DNA from: Bogoriella caseilytica
Lineage (GTDB): Bacteria > Actinomycetota > Actinomycetes > Actinomycetales > Actinomycetaceae
Direction of reading: 5' to 3'
NCBI RefSeq assembly: GCF_003752405.1
Contig: NZ_RKHK01000001.1
Span: forward strand, 186,001 to 250,000
DNA length: 64,000 nucleotides
Shown: positions 38,023-48,427 of the stretch, in pieces
Layout: every line of letters begins with the position of its first letter
How positions within the stretch are numbered: the first letter of the stretch is position 1
Position numbers and translations under genes: made by a program
Notes under the pieces: generated by a model
Seen by the model: the letters and a program-made list of their open reading frames with translations, nothing else
Databases searched by the model: none
Told to the model about the DNA's origin: nothing

Positions 38023-39651
38023 CTAGGAGGCCGTACGGGTGGCGCCCAGGTCGTTGCCCGATTCACCGCCATCGACACCGCGCAGTTCCGTGGCTAGCTC
38101 GGGGCGGACCAGCGCGTGCAGGCGAGTGCCGTCCGCCTCGTAGGACTCGGACAGGATCTCGCCGTCGGTGTGCACCCGCGAGACCAGGTCGCCGCGGTCG
38201 AAAGGCACGAGGACCTCGACCTCCTCGGAGGGACGGGGCAAGCGCTCGGCGACCGCGTCCGCCAGTTCTTTGATGCCAGCGCCCGTGCGGGCCGAGACCG
38301 CGATGGCCTCGGGGAAGCGGGTGCGCAGCGCCATGAGGTCTTCGGGGGCGGCGAGATCCGCCTTGTTCAGCACGATGAGTTCCGGCACCTCGGAACCGCC
38401 GGGCAGGGAGGAGACCACCTCGCGCACGGTGCGGACCTGGCCTTCCGGATCTGGGTGCGCGGCATCGACGACGTGCAGCAGCAGATCGGCTTCAGTGGCC
38501 TCTTCGAGCGTGGAGCGGAAGGCTTCGACCAACTCGGTGGGCAGTGAACGGACGAAACCCACCGTGTCGGCCAGGGTGTAGACGCGGCCATCCTCAGTCT
38601 CCGCGCGGCGCACTGTCGGGTCCAGGGTGGCGAAGAGGGCGTTCTCCACCAGCACGCCGGCGCCGGTCAGCCGGTTCAGCAACGAGGATTTCCCCGCGTT
38701 GGTGTACCCCACAATGGTGACCGAGGGGATCTGCCGGCCGCGCCGCGAACCACGCTTGGTCTCGCGCGAGGGTGCCATGTCCTTGATCTGGCGGCGCAGC
38801 TTCGCCATCCGGTTGCGGATCCGGCGCCGATCCAACTCGATCTTGGTCTCACCCGGGCCGCGCGAACCGATACCGGCACCGCCTGCTACCCGTCCACCGG
38901 CCTGACGAGACATCGACTCACCCCAGCCACGCAAGCGGGGCAAAAGATACTCGAGCTGGGCAAGCTCGACCTGCGCCTTCCCCTCACGGGACTTCGCGTG
39001 CTGGGCGAAAATGTCGAGGATCAGCGCCGTACGGTCAATGACCTTGACCTTGACCACGTCTTCGAGCGCACGGCGCTGGGAGGGCGCGAGGTTACCGTCG
39101 ACGACCACGGTGTCCGCGCCGACCGAGGCCACGATGTCGGCCAGTTCCGCGGCCTTCCCGGATCCGAGGTACGTACCTGGATCGGGATTGTTGCGGCGCT
39201 GGAGAATGCCGTCGAGCACCAGGGATCCCGCCGTCTCCGCGAGAGCGGCGAGTTCGCGGAGAGATACTTCGGCGTTCTCGGCGGTGCCGGTGGACCACAG
39301 GCCGACGAGCACCACGCGCTCCAGGCGCAGCTGCCGGTACTCGACCTCGCTGACGTCCTCGAGCTCGGTGGACAATCCGCCCACACGGCGCAGCGCGGCG
39401 CGCTCCTCGCGGTCGAACTGATCGCCGTCGAAGTCGGTTCCGTCATGGCCGGCCACCTGCAGGGCGGTGCCCTCGGCAGTGAAGCGCACGCCGTCCGGGA
39501 CAGATCCGTGCTCGGTGCCGGTCGTACCGTGCCGGGCAGTGGTGCCGGCGCGGGCGAGGATCCGGGCGACAACGTCCTCCGCTGCGCGATGGTCCGCGTC
39601 GCTGCGGCCGGCGTCTGATGAAGCGGGGACGTGCTGGTCGCGCTGGGTCAC
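38023..39651 (-). CDS. hflX: Ribosome-splitting GTPase HflX
   Basis: Splits stalled or hibernating ribosomes under stress. 542 aa. N-terminal HflX domain (GGxGS linker with GGAGIGSRGPGETKIE), G1 GYTNAGKSS (about 312-320), G3 DTVGF, G4 NKAD. GTG 39651 is chosen, with GAGGA five bases upstream, over another GTG four codons earlier. A first-part acidic and Thr/Gly-rich tail precedes the domain. Runs into dinG; divergent from the methyltransferase at 39780. Confidence 0.94.
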   Translation of the reverse strand: MTQRDQHVPASSDAGRSDADHRAAEDVVARILARAGTTARHGTTGTEHGSVPDGVRFTAEGTALQVAGHDGTDFDGDQFDREERAALRRVGGLSTELEDVSEVEYRQLRLERVVLVGLWSTGTAENAEVSLRELAALAETAGSLVLDGILQRRNNPDPGTYLGSGKAAELADIVASVGADTVVVDGNLAPSQRRALEDVVKVKVIDRTALILDIFAQHAKSREGKAQVELAQLEYLLPRLRGWGESMSRQAGGRVAGGAGIGSRGPGETKIELDRRRIRNRMAKLRRQIKDMAPSRETKRGSRRGRQIPSVTIVGYTNAGKSSLLNRLTGAGVLVENALFATLDPTVRRAETEDGRVYTLADTVGFVRSLPTELVEAFRSTLEEATEADLLLHVVDAAHPDPEGQVRTVREVVSSLPGGSEVPELIVLNKADLAAPEDLMALRTRFPEAIAVSARTGAGIKELADAVAERLPRPSEEVEVLVPFDRGDLVSRVHTDGEILSESYEADGTRLHALVRPELATELRGVDGGESGNDLGATRTAS

Positions 39652-39767
39652 GTAGTTCCTCACGTGTCGGGTGTCTGAGGACTCCTACAGTGGCATGTGC
39701 TGCGTACCATCGCGAGCCTTTAAGCCCAGGGCTGAGCGGCGCCGGGCCGGTCCGGCGCCCGCCGGGC

Positions 39768-39773
39768 TACCGT
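39768..39773 (+). promoter_or_regulatory. Probable leaderless -10 of the RsmC-like gene
   Basis: TACCGT, six bases, GTG 39780. No ribosome site. Confidence 0.55.
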
Positions 39774-39779
39774 TCTCGG

Positions 39780-40391
39780 GTGAGCCAACACGAGCATTAC
39801 TTCTCCGCCGAACCCGCCTCCCGCGGGGAGCTGCGCACGCTGCGTCTGCACCTGCGCGGCCGCGAGGTCGCCGTGCAGGTCGCCGGCGGGGTCTTCTCTC
39901 CCGACCGTCTGGATCTGGGGACCCGGGTGCTGCTCGACGCCGTACCCGATCCGGCAACGGAAGGCCTCCTGCTGGATCTCGGCTGCGGTTGGGGGCCGAT
40001 CACGCTGGCGCTGGCCATGGCTTCCCCGGCGGCACGGGTGCTCGCGGTCGATGTCAATGCACGAGCCCGCGACCTCACCGCCCGCAATGCCGCCGATCTG
40101 GGCCTGCAGAACGTCGAGGTCCTCACCCCCGAAGAGGCGGTCGCGGCCGTTGATGCCGCAGGTGGCCTGACCGAGTTGTGGTCGAATCCGCCGATCCGGA
40201 TCGGGAAGCCCGCACTGCACGAACTGCTGCTGACCTGGCTCCCACGCCTGCATGCCGAGGGTCGGGCGCAGCTGGTGGTGAGCAAGAACCTCGGCGGGGA
40301 CTCACTCCACCGCTGGATGCAGAAGCAAAGTTGGACCGTGGACCGGATCTCCAGCTCCAAAGGCTTCCGCATCCTGACCGTGCGCCGATAG
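39780..40391 (+). CDS. RsmC-like small methyltransferase
   Basis: SAM-dependent methyltransferase of the MTS (RsmC/RsmG-like N-terminal) family; probable target rRNA guanine, but not certain. 203 aa. Motif I LLLDLGCGWGPITLALA (about 59-75); the catalytic NPPIR motif (about 137-141) marks an N2-guanine or similar enzyme. Starts HEHYFSAEPASRGELRT, typical of the family. The last codons (TVRR stop) lie inside the first copy of a 15-base tandem repeat that runs past the stop. Confidence 0.88.
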   Translation: MSQHEHYFSAEPASRGELRTLRLHLRGREVAVQVAGGVFSPDRLDLGTRVLLDAVPDPATEGLLLDLGCGWGPITLALAMASPAARVLAVDVNARARDLTARNAADLGLQNVEVLTPEEAVAAVDAAGGLTELWSNPPIRIGKPALHELLLTWLPRLHAEGRAQLVVSKNLGGDSLHRWMQKQSWTVDRISSSKGFRILTVRR

Positions 40392-40465
40392 CCCGTGTGC
40401 CGATAACACGTACGCCGGTGGCCCGTGCGCCGGTGGCCCGTGCGCCGGTGGCCCGTGCGCCGGTA
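40376..40465. repeat. Six copies of a 15-base tandem repeat
   Basis: Unit GCCCGTGCGCCGGTG, six head-to-tail copies with drift in the first three (GACCGTGCGCCGATA, GCCCGTGTGCCGATA, ACACGTACGCCGGTG), last three nearly perfect. The first copy covers the last codons and stop of the methyltransferase gene. Probably arose by slippage of the gene end. Confidence 0.95.
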
Positions 40466-40470
40466 GCCGT

Positions 40471-40505
40471 CGCCGTCCCGGTCCCGAGTGGGAGCCGGGA
40501 CGGCG
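40471..40505. terminator. Long hairpin between convergent genes
   Basis: 11-bp stem CGCCGTCCCGG/CCGGGACGGCG, with an inner TCCC/GGGA extension and a small bulge, between the methyltransferase end and the ABC permease end. No T run; may act as a bidirectional terminator or an RNA 3' stabiliser. Confidence 0.6.
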
Positions 40506-40517
40506 AGGCCAGGTGCC

Positions 40518-41339
40518 TCAGACGAGGCTGACCTTGCGGTTCCAGGAGACGACCGTGCGCCACAGGCACGCCAGCGTCACCAGGAAGAGCGGCGGCAGGA
40601 ACCCCAAGGGCATCACGTCGGAGTTGCCGGATCCTGCGCGGACCTCCTCGATGACGTTGAAGGTCACCATGCTGAGTTGCCCATCCGCGCCGGCGAAGCC
40701 CCAGGGGATGAGCAGGAGCCCGGCGAAGACCACGATCTGGAAGACCACGTACAGGCCGACGTAGACGAGCAGAGGGCCGGCCAGACCCCAGCGGTTCAGC
40801 GGCGACTCCGCGCCGACCGAGGCGGCGAAGAACAGCTGGATCGGCGACATCATCAACAGGCCGAGGGCCAGCAGCAACCCGGCGATCAGGAGCCCTGGGG
40901 AGGCGGCGCTGGTCACAGCGCTCCACATGTCGCCGAGCATGGTGAAGGGATTGCGTTCTGCGCCGACTGTCGCCGCACCCACCGGCCAGAACGCCAGGCC
41001 GAGCACAAAACTGAGCAGAACGCCCACCACGCTGACCACTGCCGTCCACAGCAGTTTGGCGGCATAGATCGTCCCGCCACGCACCGGTATCGAATGGGTG
41101 AAGTAGCCGGTCTTGCTGTAGCTGGAGCGCCAGTACAGCACTACCAGCGCAATCTGCAGCACGGGAACCGGGCTGATCACGCCGACGAGGGCGATGAACG
41201 TGCCAAAGCCGGTGAGCACCGGCCATCCGGTGGCGGCCAGGAGCGTGCCCGCCCCGGCGAGGAGCGTCGCCGCTGCCATCACCGTACCGAGCAGGGCGCG
41301 GGTGCCGCGCCATTCGTGTTTCAGGAGGGTGGCCATCAT
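40518..41339 (-). CDS. ABC transporter permease subunit
   Basis: Membrane part of an ABC-2 type exporter. 273 aa with about six membrane helices (about 18-36, 42-68, 92-118, 145-172, 184-212, 240-262). Start MMATLLKHEWRGTR; overlaps the ATPase stop by 4 bases. With the downstream ATPase and a GntR (YtrA-type) regulator it forms one operon; homologous operons respond to cell-wall stress. Substrate unknown. Confidence 0.85.
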   Translation of the reverse strand: MMATLLKHEWRGTRALLGTVMAAATLLAGAGTLLAATGWPVLTGFGTFIALVGVISPVPVLQIALVVLYWRSSYSKTGYFTHSIPVRGGTIYAAKLLWTAVVSVVGVLLSFVLGLAFWPVGAATVGAERNPFTMLGDMWSAVTSAASPGLLIAGLLLALGLLMMSPIQLFFAASVGAESPLNRWGLAGPLLVYVGLYVVFQIVVFAGLLLIPWGFAGADGQLSMVTFNVIEEVRAGSGNSDVMPLGFLPPLFLVTLACLWRTVVSWNRKVSLV

Positions 41340-42046
41340 GAGTAGGTCTCCTTGAAGATCTGGTCCAGGCTCGCCGAGCGCTCGGCGCGCAGGTCGTCGG
41401 CGCTGCCGGAGAGGACCACCGAGCCGTACCGCATCATGACGACGGCATCCAGGAGCGGCTCGAGGTCGTGGATCAGGTGAGTGGAGATGAGCAGGAGTGA
41501 GTCCTCCCCGAGACTGCGGAGGATTCCCTGCAGGATGACCTCGCGAGCAGCCGGATCCACGCCGGAGATGGGTTCGTCCAGCAGGAAGACCTGGGCCTGT
41601 CGGGCCATGGCCAGGGTGACCTGCACCTTCTCGCGCATGCCCTTGGACATATCGCGCAGCCGCATGGACTCCTGGAGCCGGAAGAAGCCGAGGAGGTCGC
41701 GGGCTTTCTCGCGGTCGAAGTCGGCGAAGAAGTCTGCGTAGAGCTCCAGGCAGTAGCTCACACGTGCGTGATCGGGCAGGAAGGAGGTATCGGGAAGGAA
41801 GGAGACCTTCGCCTTGGATTCCGGGCCTGGCTGGTGACCAGCGATATGCACCTCGCCGCTGTAGTCGCTGACCAGGCCGGCGAGCACCTTCAGCAGCGTG
41901 GTCTTGCCACAGCCGTTCTCCCCGAGCAGCCCGACGATCTGGCCGCCGTGCAGCTGCAGGTCGAGGCCGTCCAGGGCCACCGTGGGGCCGTAACTCTTGC
42001 GCAGGTCGGCCACCTCCATGAGCGGCCGCCGGTAGTCGGGCGCCAT
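41336..42046 (-). CDS. ABC transporter ATP-binding subunit
   Basis: 236 aa. Walker A GLLGENGCGKTT (39-50), signature MSKGMREKV (variant of LSGGQ) and Walker B VFLLDEPISGVD are present, with the D-loop SGVD and H-loop STHLIHD. It pairs with the 40518 permease. The chosen ATG lies one base after the GntR stop (TGACATG), with GAGGG nine bases upstream. An alternative start inside the GntR gene would add 15 residues. Confidence 0.9.
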   Translation of the reverse strand: MAPDYRRPLMEVADLRKSYGPTVALDGLDLQLHGGQIVGLLGENGCGKTTLLKVLAGLVSDYSGEVHIAGHQPGPESKAKVSFLPDTSFLPDHARVSYCLELYADFFADFDREKARDLLGFFRLQESMRLRDMSKGMREKVQVTLAMARQAQVFLLDEPISGVDPAAREVILQGILRSLGEDSLLLISTHLIHDLEPLLDAVVMMRYGSVVLSGSADDLRAERSASLDQIFKETYS

Positions 42047-42047
42047 G

Positions 42048-42446
42048 TCAGCGTCCCTCGCCCTCGGCTGGTCTGTGGGTGTGGTGGTCATGGTGATTCC
42101 ATCTCTCCTCAATGAGCTGGCGGGCCTGATCGCTGTCCATCCCGAAGCCCTGGGCGCGTGCGATGTAGTCGTCGGCGGCTGATCCCGCCAGCTGGGACCG
42201 CAGGGCGTCGATGCGTGCCTGGTCCGAGGTCACGAAGCGTCCCGTAGTGCGTTCAGAGCGACACAGTCCGTCGCGCTCGAGTTCGGCCAGCGCACGCTGG
42301 GCGGTGTTGGGGTTCACGCCGAGCTCGGCGGCGAGTTCGCGCACCCCGGCGATCCTGGCGCCGGGTGCCCACGCGCCCACCACGATGCGGCGGGAGAACT
42401 CGTGGACGAGCTGCACCCAGATCGCAGCGGAGTTGTCGAACTGCAT
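42048..42446 (-). CDS. GntR (YtrA-type) repressor
   Basis: 132 aa. N-terminal winged helix: IWVQLVHEFSRRIVVGAW then VRELAAELGVNPNTAQRALAELERDGL (helix-turn-helix about 34-60). The C-terminal part is short and has no ligand-binding domain, as in the YtrA group. AGGAG six bases before the second ATG sets the start; the first ATG touches the site. The operator at 42467 suggests autorepression. It controls the downstream ABC operon. Confidence 0.9.
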   Translation of the reverse strand: MQFDNSAAIWVQLVHEFSRRIVVGAWAPGARIAGVRELAAELGVNPNTAQRALAELERDGLCRSERTTGRFVTSDQARIDALRSQLAGSAADDYIARAQGFGMDSDQARQLIEERWNHHDHHTHRPAEGEGR

Positions 42447-42466
42447 CCACATCTCCTTGCGTGTCG

Positions 42467-42488
42467 CTGTATTAAGACCTCAATACAG
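42467..42488. promoter_or_regulatory. GntR operator palindrome
   Basis: CTGTATT-8 bases-AATACAG, a perfect inverted repeat 21 bases upstream of the GntR start; AT-rich in a GC-rich genome. It probably lies in the promoter and binds the GntR dimer. Confidence 0.75.
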
Positions 42489-42605
42489 TAACACGGCCGG
42501 GGTGGCACTCATGATGGGGCGGTGGCGGCTCGTCGCGGGGCGCGCGCCAAAGCCCCGAGGCGCCTCAGGGTCGGTGTGGTGCCTCGACGTCCGTGCTCCG
42601 CGTGG

Positions 42606-43526
42606 TCAGCGCAGCGTGACGTCCGCGGTCAGGACAGCGGGACCGGTGAGCAGCACTCGGCGCAGCAGGCCTGGCTTGTCCTCGATGTCGACACGGACCT
42701 CACCGCCGGGCACGATCACCCGCCAGGAATCCGGAGCCTCGCTGCCGCCCCAGGCCCGGGCAGCCAGTGCCACGGCGCACGTGCCGGTCCCGCAAGATCG
42801 GGTCTCCCCCACACCGCGCTCGAGGACGCGCATGCGCACCACACCGAGGGTGCCGGAGGACGCTCCGGGGTCTGCCTGCTCCCCGAGCGGCAAGGCGAGC
42901 TCGAGGTTGGTCCCGGATTCGGGTGCGGGCTGGTAACGCGGCGCTCGGGGGCCGGCCAGCTCCAGGACGGCCTCGTCGAGGGCGGCGTCGTCCGGCAGCG
43001 CCACCACGGTGTGCGGGTTGGGCACATCGATGCGCAGGCCGGCGCGGGGGCCGTCGAGGCCGGGGATCTCCACGATCACGTCGAAGCCCTCGGTCAGTGC
43101 GCGTTCCCCTCCGGGCAGACTCCACTCCCCCATGTCCACGGTGTAGAGCGGCCCGGCATCGGTGTCGGTGACCGTGACGGCCCGCGGCCCGGAGCGAGTG
43201 CCGATCTCCACCGTGGCGCCGTCGGGCAGGTCGATCAGGCCGGTGGTGCGCAGGTAGTGCACGAAGACACGCACGCCGTTGCCGCACATCTCGGCATCGC
43301 TGCCATCGGCGTTGCGGTAGTCCATGAACCAGCGTTCGACGCCTTCGTCCGGAACCACGCGGATGAGGCCATCGGCACCGATTCCGGCATGCCGGTCACA
43401 GACGGCAGCCACGACGTCGGGGGTGAGCTCGAGTTCATCCTGCGGGTCGGCGACCAGCACGAAGTCGTTCTGCGTGCCGTGACCCGTGGTCACCGTGCGG
43501 CCGACGAGGGCTCCGAAGGGACTCAT
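42606..43526 (-). CDS. dapF: Diaminopimelate epimerase
   Basis: Converts LL- to meso-diaminopimelate, for lysine synthesis (and the wall in DAP-type species). 306 aa. The two catalytic cysteines are in MCGNGVR (about 80-86) and SCGTGTCA (about 248-255). Starts at SPFGALVGRTVTTGHGTQNDF, family-typical. TAGCCT lies six bases upstream of ATG, suggesting a leaderless start. In the usual hflX-dapF-miaA-miaB context. Confidence 0.96.
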   Translation of the reverse strand: MSPFGALVGRTVTTGHGTQNDFVLVADPQDELELTPDVVAAVCDRHAGIGADGLIRVVPDEGVERWFMDYRNADGSDAEMCGNGVRVFVHYLRTTGLIDLPDGATVEIGTRSGPRAVTVTDTDAGPLYTVDMGEWSLPGGERALTEGFDVIVEIPGLDGPRAGLRIDVPNPHTVVALPDDAALDEAVLELAGPRAPRYQPAPESGTNLELALPLGEQADPGASSGTLGVVRMRVLERGVGETRSCGTGTCAVALAARAWGGSEAPDSWRVIVPGGEVRVDIEDKPGLLRRVLLTGPAVLTADVTLR

Positions 43527-43532
43527 GGCAGC

Positions 43533-43538
43533 AGGCTA
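43533..43538 (-). promoter_or_regulatory. Probable leaderless -10 element of dapF
   Basis: Minus strand TAGCCT, GCTGCC, ATG. Exact geometry. Confidence 0.55.
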
Positions 43539-43563
43539 CGCGCCGCCGGGAGTGCTCGGGCAC

Positions 43564-44502
43564 TCACGCCTCGTCACGGTCGTCCAGGGCGGCGACGGCG
43601 CTGCGGAGCAGCTGCGGGCCAGGGCCTTCGCCGGCAGGGAGCCAGTGGATGCGCGGGTCGCGGCGGAACCACTTGATCTGGCGGCGCGCGAGTTGCCGGG
43701 TGGCCAGCGCGATGGCGTGCGTTCCTTCCGCGACGCTGAGGCGCCCGGCGAGAACATCGATGGCCTGGGAGTACCCCACGGCGCCCGAGGCGGTCCGGCC
43801 CTCCGCGAGGCCCGAGGCGAGGAGCCCCTCGGTCTCCTGCAGCAGGCCATCGTCCATCATCTGCGTGGCACGGGCGGTGATGCGCCGGTCGAGCTCCTCG
43901 CGCGGGACCTGGAGTCCGAGCTGGATGGCGGGGAGGGCGTAGGTATAGGTGGGCAGCGAGGCGGAGAACGGGCGCCCGGTCAGCTGCACGACTTCGAGTG
44001 CTCGGATGGTGCGCCGCACGTTGCGTGCGTCGATGCTGGCGGCCGCTTCCGGGTCGGCCGCGCGGAGTTCGGCGTGCAGGGCGGGGCCGCCGACCGTCTC
44101 GGCGCGCGCCTCGAGTTCGGCGCGGATGGCGGTATCGGTGCCGGGGAACTCGAGCTGATCGAGCACGGCGCGAAGGTAGAGGCCGGAGCCGCCCGCGAGG
44201 ACGGGGATACGCCCGCGGGCCCGGATGTGGGCGACGTCTGCCCGGGCCTCGCGCTGATAAGCGGCCACTGACGCCTCATCGCGCACGTCCAGGACGTCGA
44301 TCTGGTGGTGCGCGATGCCGCGGCGGTCCGCGAGCGGCACTTTGGCGGTGCCGATGTCCATGCCGCGGTAGAGCTGCATGGCGTCGGCGCTGACGATCTC
44401 CGCGGCCTCGGGCCCGCCGAGGTGGTCGACAAGATCGAGCGCGAGCTCGGACTTCCCCGAGGCTGTGGGACCGACGACCGCGATGAGTGGTGGTGCCTCC
44501 AT
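43564..44502 (-). CDS. miaA: tRNA dimethylallyltransferase MiaA
   Basis: Adds the isopentenyl group to A37 of tRNAs that read UNN codons. 312 aa. P-loop GPTASGKSELA (about 10-20), SADAMQLYRGMDIGTAK (substrate loop), GGSGLYLRAVLD. Starts 4 bases after the miaB stop, so coupled. MiaB modifies the same base next. Confidence 0.96.
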   Translation of the reverse strand: MEAPPLIAVVGPTASGKSELALDLVDHLGGPEAAEIVSADAMQLYRGMDIGTAKVPLADRRGIAHHQIDVLDVRDEASVAAYQREARADVAHIRARGRIPVLAGGSGLYLRAVLDQLEFPGTDTAIRAELEARAETVGGPALHAELRAADPEAAASIDARNVRRTIRALEVVQLTGRPFSASLPTYTYALPAIQLGLQVPREELDRRITARATQMMDDGLLQETEGLLASGLAEGRTASGAVGYSQAIDVLAGRLSVAEGTHAIALATRQLARRQIKWFRRDPRIHWLPAGEGPGPQLLRSAVAALDDRDEA

Positions 44503-44506
44503 CGGC

Positions 44507-46132
44507 TCAGCGGGGTGGGAGCGCGGGCATGCCGAGGGTGACGGGCCCGCCGGCAGGTGGGCCGCTGGGAGCACTGAGGATGGAGCCCGCACCGGGGGCA
44601 CCGAGGGCGTGGGGATCCAGCAAGCCTTCCTTGACCGCCCAGGCATCGCCCGCCCGAGTGCGTCGCAGTGCGTAGGTTCCGGCGGCGTCGGTCGCGGAGT
44701 CTGCCACCAGGTGGCTCGGAGCGCCGTGCGTGATCACGGTCGTGACCATGTCACCGGGGCGGGGGCGATCGTCCTCGGTCAGACCCTCGGGGAGAGCGAC
44801 GTGCACGAGGCGGTTGTCGGCTGCGCGCCCGGAGATGCGATGGGTGTCGGCGTCCTTGCGGCCCGCGCCGGCGGCCACAAGGACCTCGACGGTGCGCCCC
44901 ACCTGCTTCTCGTTCTCCTCCAGCGTGATTCGCTGTTGGAGCGCGACGAGTCGCTGGTAGCGCTCACTGACCACGTCGGCGGGCACCTGGGGCAGGTCTG
45001 CCGCTGGGGTGCCCGGGCGCGGGGAGTACTGGAAGGTGAAGGCCGAGGAGAACCGCGAGGCCTCCACGACCTCGAGGGTCTGCTGGAAATCTTCCTCGGT
45101 CTCGCCGGGAAAGCCCACGATGATGTCGGTGGTGATTGCAGCCTCGGGCATCGCGTCTCGCACACGGTCGAGGATCCCGAGGAACTTCCGGCTCCGGTAG
45201 GAGCGGCGCATGGCTCGCAACACTGTGTCGGAACCGGACTGGAGCGGCATATGCAGGGTGGGCATGACGTTGGACGTCTCGGCCATGGCGTCGATGACAT
45301 CGTCGGTGAAGGCAGCCGGATGCGGAGAGGTGAAGCGCACGCGTTCCAGGCCCTCGATGGACCCACATGAGCGCAAGAGCTTGGCGAAGGCCCCCCGGTC
45401 CCCGAAGCCGACCCCGTAAGAGTTCACGTTCTGCCCGAGCAGGGTGACTTCGATGGCCCCCTGGGCCACCACGGCCTCCACTTCGGCGAGAACATCACCG
45501 GGGCGACGATCGCGCTCCTTGCCGCGCAAGTGCGGGACGATGCAGAAGGTGCAGGTGTTGTTGCATCCCACCGAGATCGAGACCCACGCTGCGTAGGCGG
45601 ACTCGCGGCGCGTGGGAAGGGTGGAGGGAAAGACCTTCAGGGATTCCTCGATCTCCACTTCGGCGCGCTGGTTGTGGCGTGCCCGTTCCAGGAGGGCCGG
45701 CAGAGCGTCCAGATTGTGCGTCCCGAGGACGACATCGACCCACGGCGCCTTCTCCACAATGCCGGCGCGCATCTGTTGCGCCAGGCACCCGCCGACGGCG
45801 ATCTGCATGCCGGGCCGCTCCCGCTTCACGGCCGCGAGCTGGCCAAGGTTCCCGAAGAGTCGGTTGGCGGCGTTCTCGCGCACCGAGCAGGTATTGATGA
45901 TGACCACGTCGGCCCCGGCATCACCGGCGTCCGTGGCGCGCGCTGCGGCGTCGGGAACGTCGGTCACCGGGCGGTAACCGCGCTCGACGAGTTGGCCGGC
46001 CAACCGCTCGGAGTCGTGCACGTTCATCTGGCAGCCCAGAGTCCGCACGTGAAAGGTGCGCGGAAGCTCCTGAGAGCCGGCGGGGGCGTCGGGCATCTCG
46101 GGAGCGTGGCTGCTGGCAGCGGTGAGGGACAT
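44507..46132 (-). CDS. miaB: tRNA methylthiotransferase MiaB
   Basis: Radical-SAM enzyme that adds a methylthio group to i6A37. 541 aa. N-terminal MTTase domain ([13 protein letters not shown]), radical-SAM cluster [13 protein letters not shown] with three cysteines, C-terminal TRAM domain. ATG 46132 has no ribosome site but TAGAAT, seven bases upstream, one base off TATAAT. Overlaps nothing; recX ends 48 bases upstream. Confidence 0.95.
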   Translation of the reverse strand: MSLTAASSHAPEMPDAPAGSQELPRTFHVRTLGCQMNVHDSERLAGQLVERGYRPVTDVPDAAARATDAGDAGADVVIINTCSVRENAANRLFGNLGQLAAVKRERPGMQIAVGGCLAQQMRAGIVEKAPWVDVVLGTHNLDALPALLERARHNQRAEVEIEESLKVFPSTLPTRRESAYAAWVSISVGCNNTCTFCIVPHLRGKERDRRPGDVLAEVEAVVAQGAIEVTLLGQNVNSYGVGFGDRGAFAKLLRSCGSIEGLERVRFTSPHPAAFTDDVIDAMAETSNVMPTLHMPLQSGSDTVLRAMRRSYRSRKFLGILDRVRDAMPEAAITTDIIVGFPGETEEDFQQTLEVVEASRFSSAFTFQYSPRPGTPAADLPQVPADVVSERYQRLVALQQRITLEENEKQVGRTVEVLVAAGAGRKDADTHRISGRAADNRLVHVALPEGLTEDDRPRPGDMVTTVITHGAPSHLVADSATDAAGTYALRRTRAGDAWAVKEGLLDPHALGAPGAGSILSAPSGPPAGGPVTLGMPALPPR

Positions 46133-46179
46133 CAGGGCGATTCTACGGACTGCCCGGTGTGCGGCGGGGCTGACCTTGG

Positions 46180-46727
46180 TCACTCCGCGTGGACTGCGCC
46201 ATCAGAATCCGCAGCTTCGTCCTGCAGCACGCTCTCGGTGACCCGGAAGCACACGCCCGGTGGGTAGCCCTTGCGACCCAAGGCCGCCGCGATCCGCCGT
46301 CTGCGCACCTCGTAGTCCAGGCCAGTGGTCGCTCGAGCCTTCTTGGCCGCCACCTGACGGGCGGCGGCGTCCTCGTCTTCGGGTTCGACCTGCGCGAGAG
46401 CCGTCTCAGCGACCTCGTCGTCGATTCCCTTGCGCCGCAACTCCAAGGCCAGGGCGCGCCGCGAGAGCCCGCGTTCGGCATGGCGCGTGCGCACAAGCAT
46501 GCCAGCGTAGGCGGCGTCGTCGATCAAACCGACCTCGGTGAAGCGGTCCAGGATCCGTACAGCGATGACCTCGGGAACCTCCTTGGCGGCGAGCTTGGCG
46601 GCGAGCTGGGCCCGGCTGCGTGGCGCTGCGTTGAGTTGCCGCAGCGCCACCTGCCGAGCCAGTTCCTCCCAATCCGCCTCGGAACGCTCCACCGCTTGCG
46701 TCTCAGAGCGACGGTTGGAGCGAGACA

Positions 46728-46728
<1 letters not shown>
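46180..46728 (-). CDS. recX: Regulatory protein RecX
   Basis: Inhibits RecA filament extension. 182 aa with three RecX helical repeats ([44 protein letters not shown]). ATG overlaps the recA TGA by one base (TGATG), giving tight coupling. Confidence 0.93.
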
Positions 46729-47846
<1,118 letters not shown>

Positions 47847-48043
47847 GAATCGTCACCTTCTCGGATCTGGGCCGCGGTTCTCCACACGGCCCGGCGGGTA
47901 CTGGGCTGGTCTCGGTCAGGTCGTGACGTCCTCTCCGGACGACCTGCAGGTGACGCTATGACCGACCACCGACATCCGTTCCTGCCACCAGCTGAGCTGT
48001 GAATCGAGCGGCAGGGACGTCGTCACCTGTGGAGGACAGTACG

Positions 48044-48059
48044 CCGAACGCCTGTTCGA
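48044..48059. promoter_or_regulatory. SOS box of recA
   Basis: CCGAACGCCTGTTCGA: 15 of 16 match TCGAAC-N4-GTTCGA. Lies about 200 bases before the recA ATG and 55 bases downstream of the DUF3046 stop region. On the minus strand a possible -10 TACTGT lies 3 bases further on. Confidence 0.85.
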
Positions 48060-48113
48060 TGCACGGTGTGGCGCGCCGCGTGTCGCAGATCCGGCCAAGG
48101 CACCCCCGGAGCC

Positions 48114-48353
48114 TCAGCGGGCGGGGCGATTCCCGGACTTCGCTTCCATCCGGTGGTGCCACCGCGCCTGCTCGCCGAGCTCCAGCTCGTCACACACGGC
48201 GTCCCACACCACTTGGGGCGGTTCACCCTCGCTCAGGGCGACCTCGGCGGTGCGGTAGCCCACGCCCGGAAGCACCAGGTCGGTCACGATCGAACGGCCA
48301 TAGGCAGCGCCCAGTACCTCGTCCACCGCTGCTCTGAACTCCGATTGCCGCAC
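48114..48353 (-). CDS. DUF3046 protein
   Basis: Small protein always upstream of recA in actinobacteria; function unknown. 79 aa. Family look: MRQSEFRAAVDEVLGAAYGRS, LPGVGYRTAEVALSEG, VWDAVCDELEL. GTG start has no ribosome site but CAGGGT six bases upstream. Confidence 0.9.
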   Translation of the reverse strand: MRQSEFRAAVDEVLGAAYGRSIVTDLVLPGVGYRTAEVALSEGEPPQVVWDAVCDELELGEQARWHHRMEAKSGNRPAR

Positions 48354-48427
48354 ACGCCCACCCTGCCACGCCGGCGCGCACCGTGTGACGACGCGGCGAT
48401 GTCACAGGCCGATGGCACGATGACGGC

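Noticed and set aside
40376-40465. Short repeats as a CRISPR array
   Set aside because: Units are 15 bases with no spacers between them, and no cas genes lie nearby.
40123-41313. 396-codon minus frame through the 15-base repeats
   Set aside because: Its repeated GARAT residues only reflect the DNA repeat; it overlaps the better supported ABC permease and methyltransferase genes.
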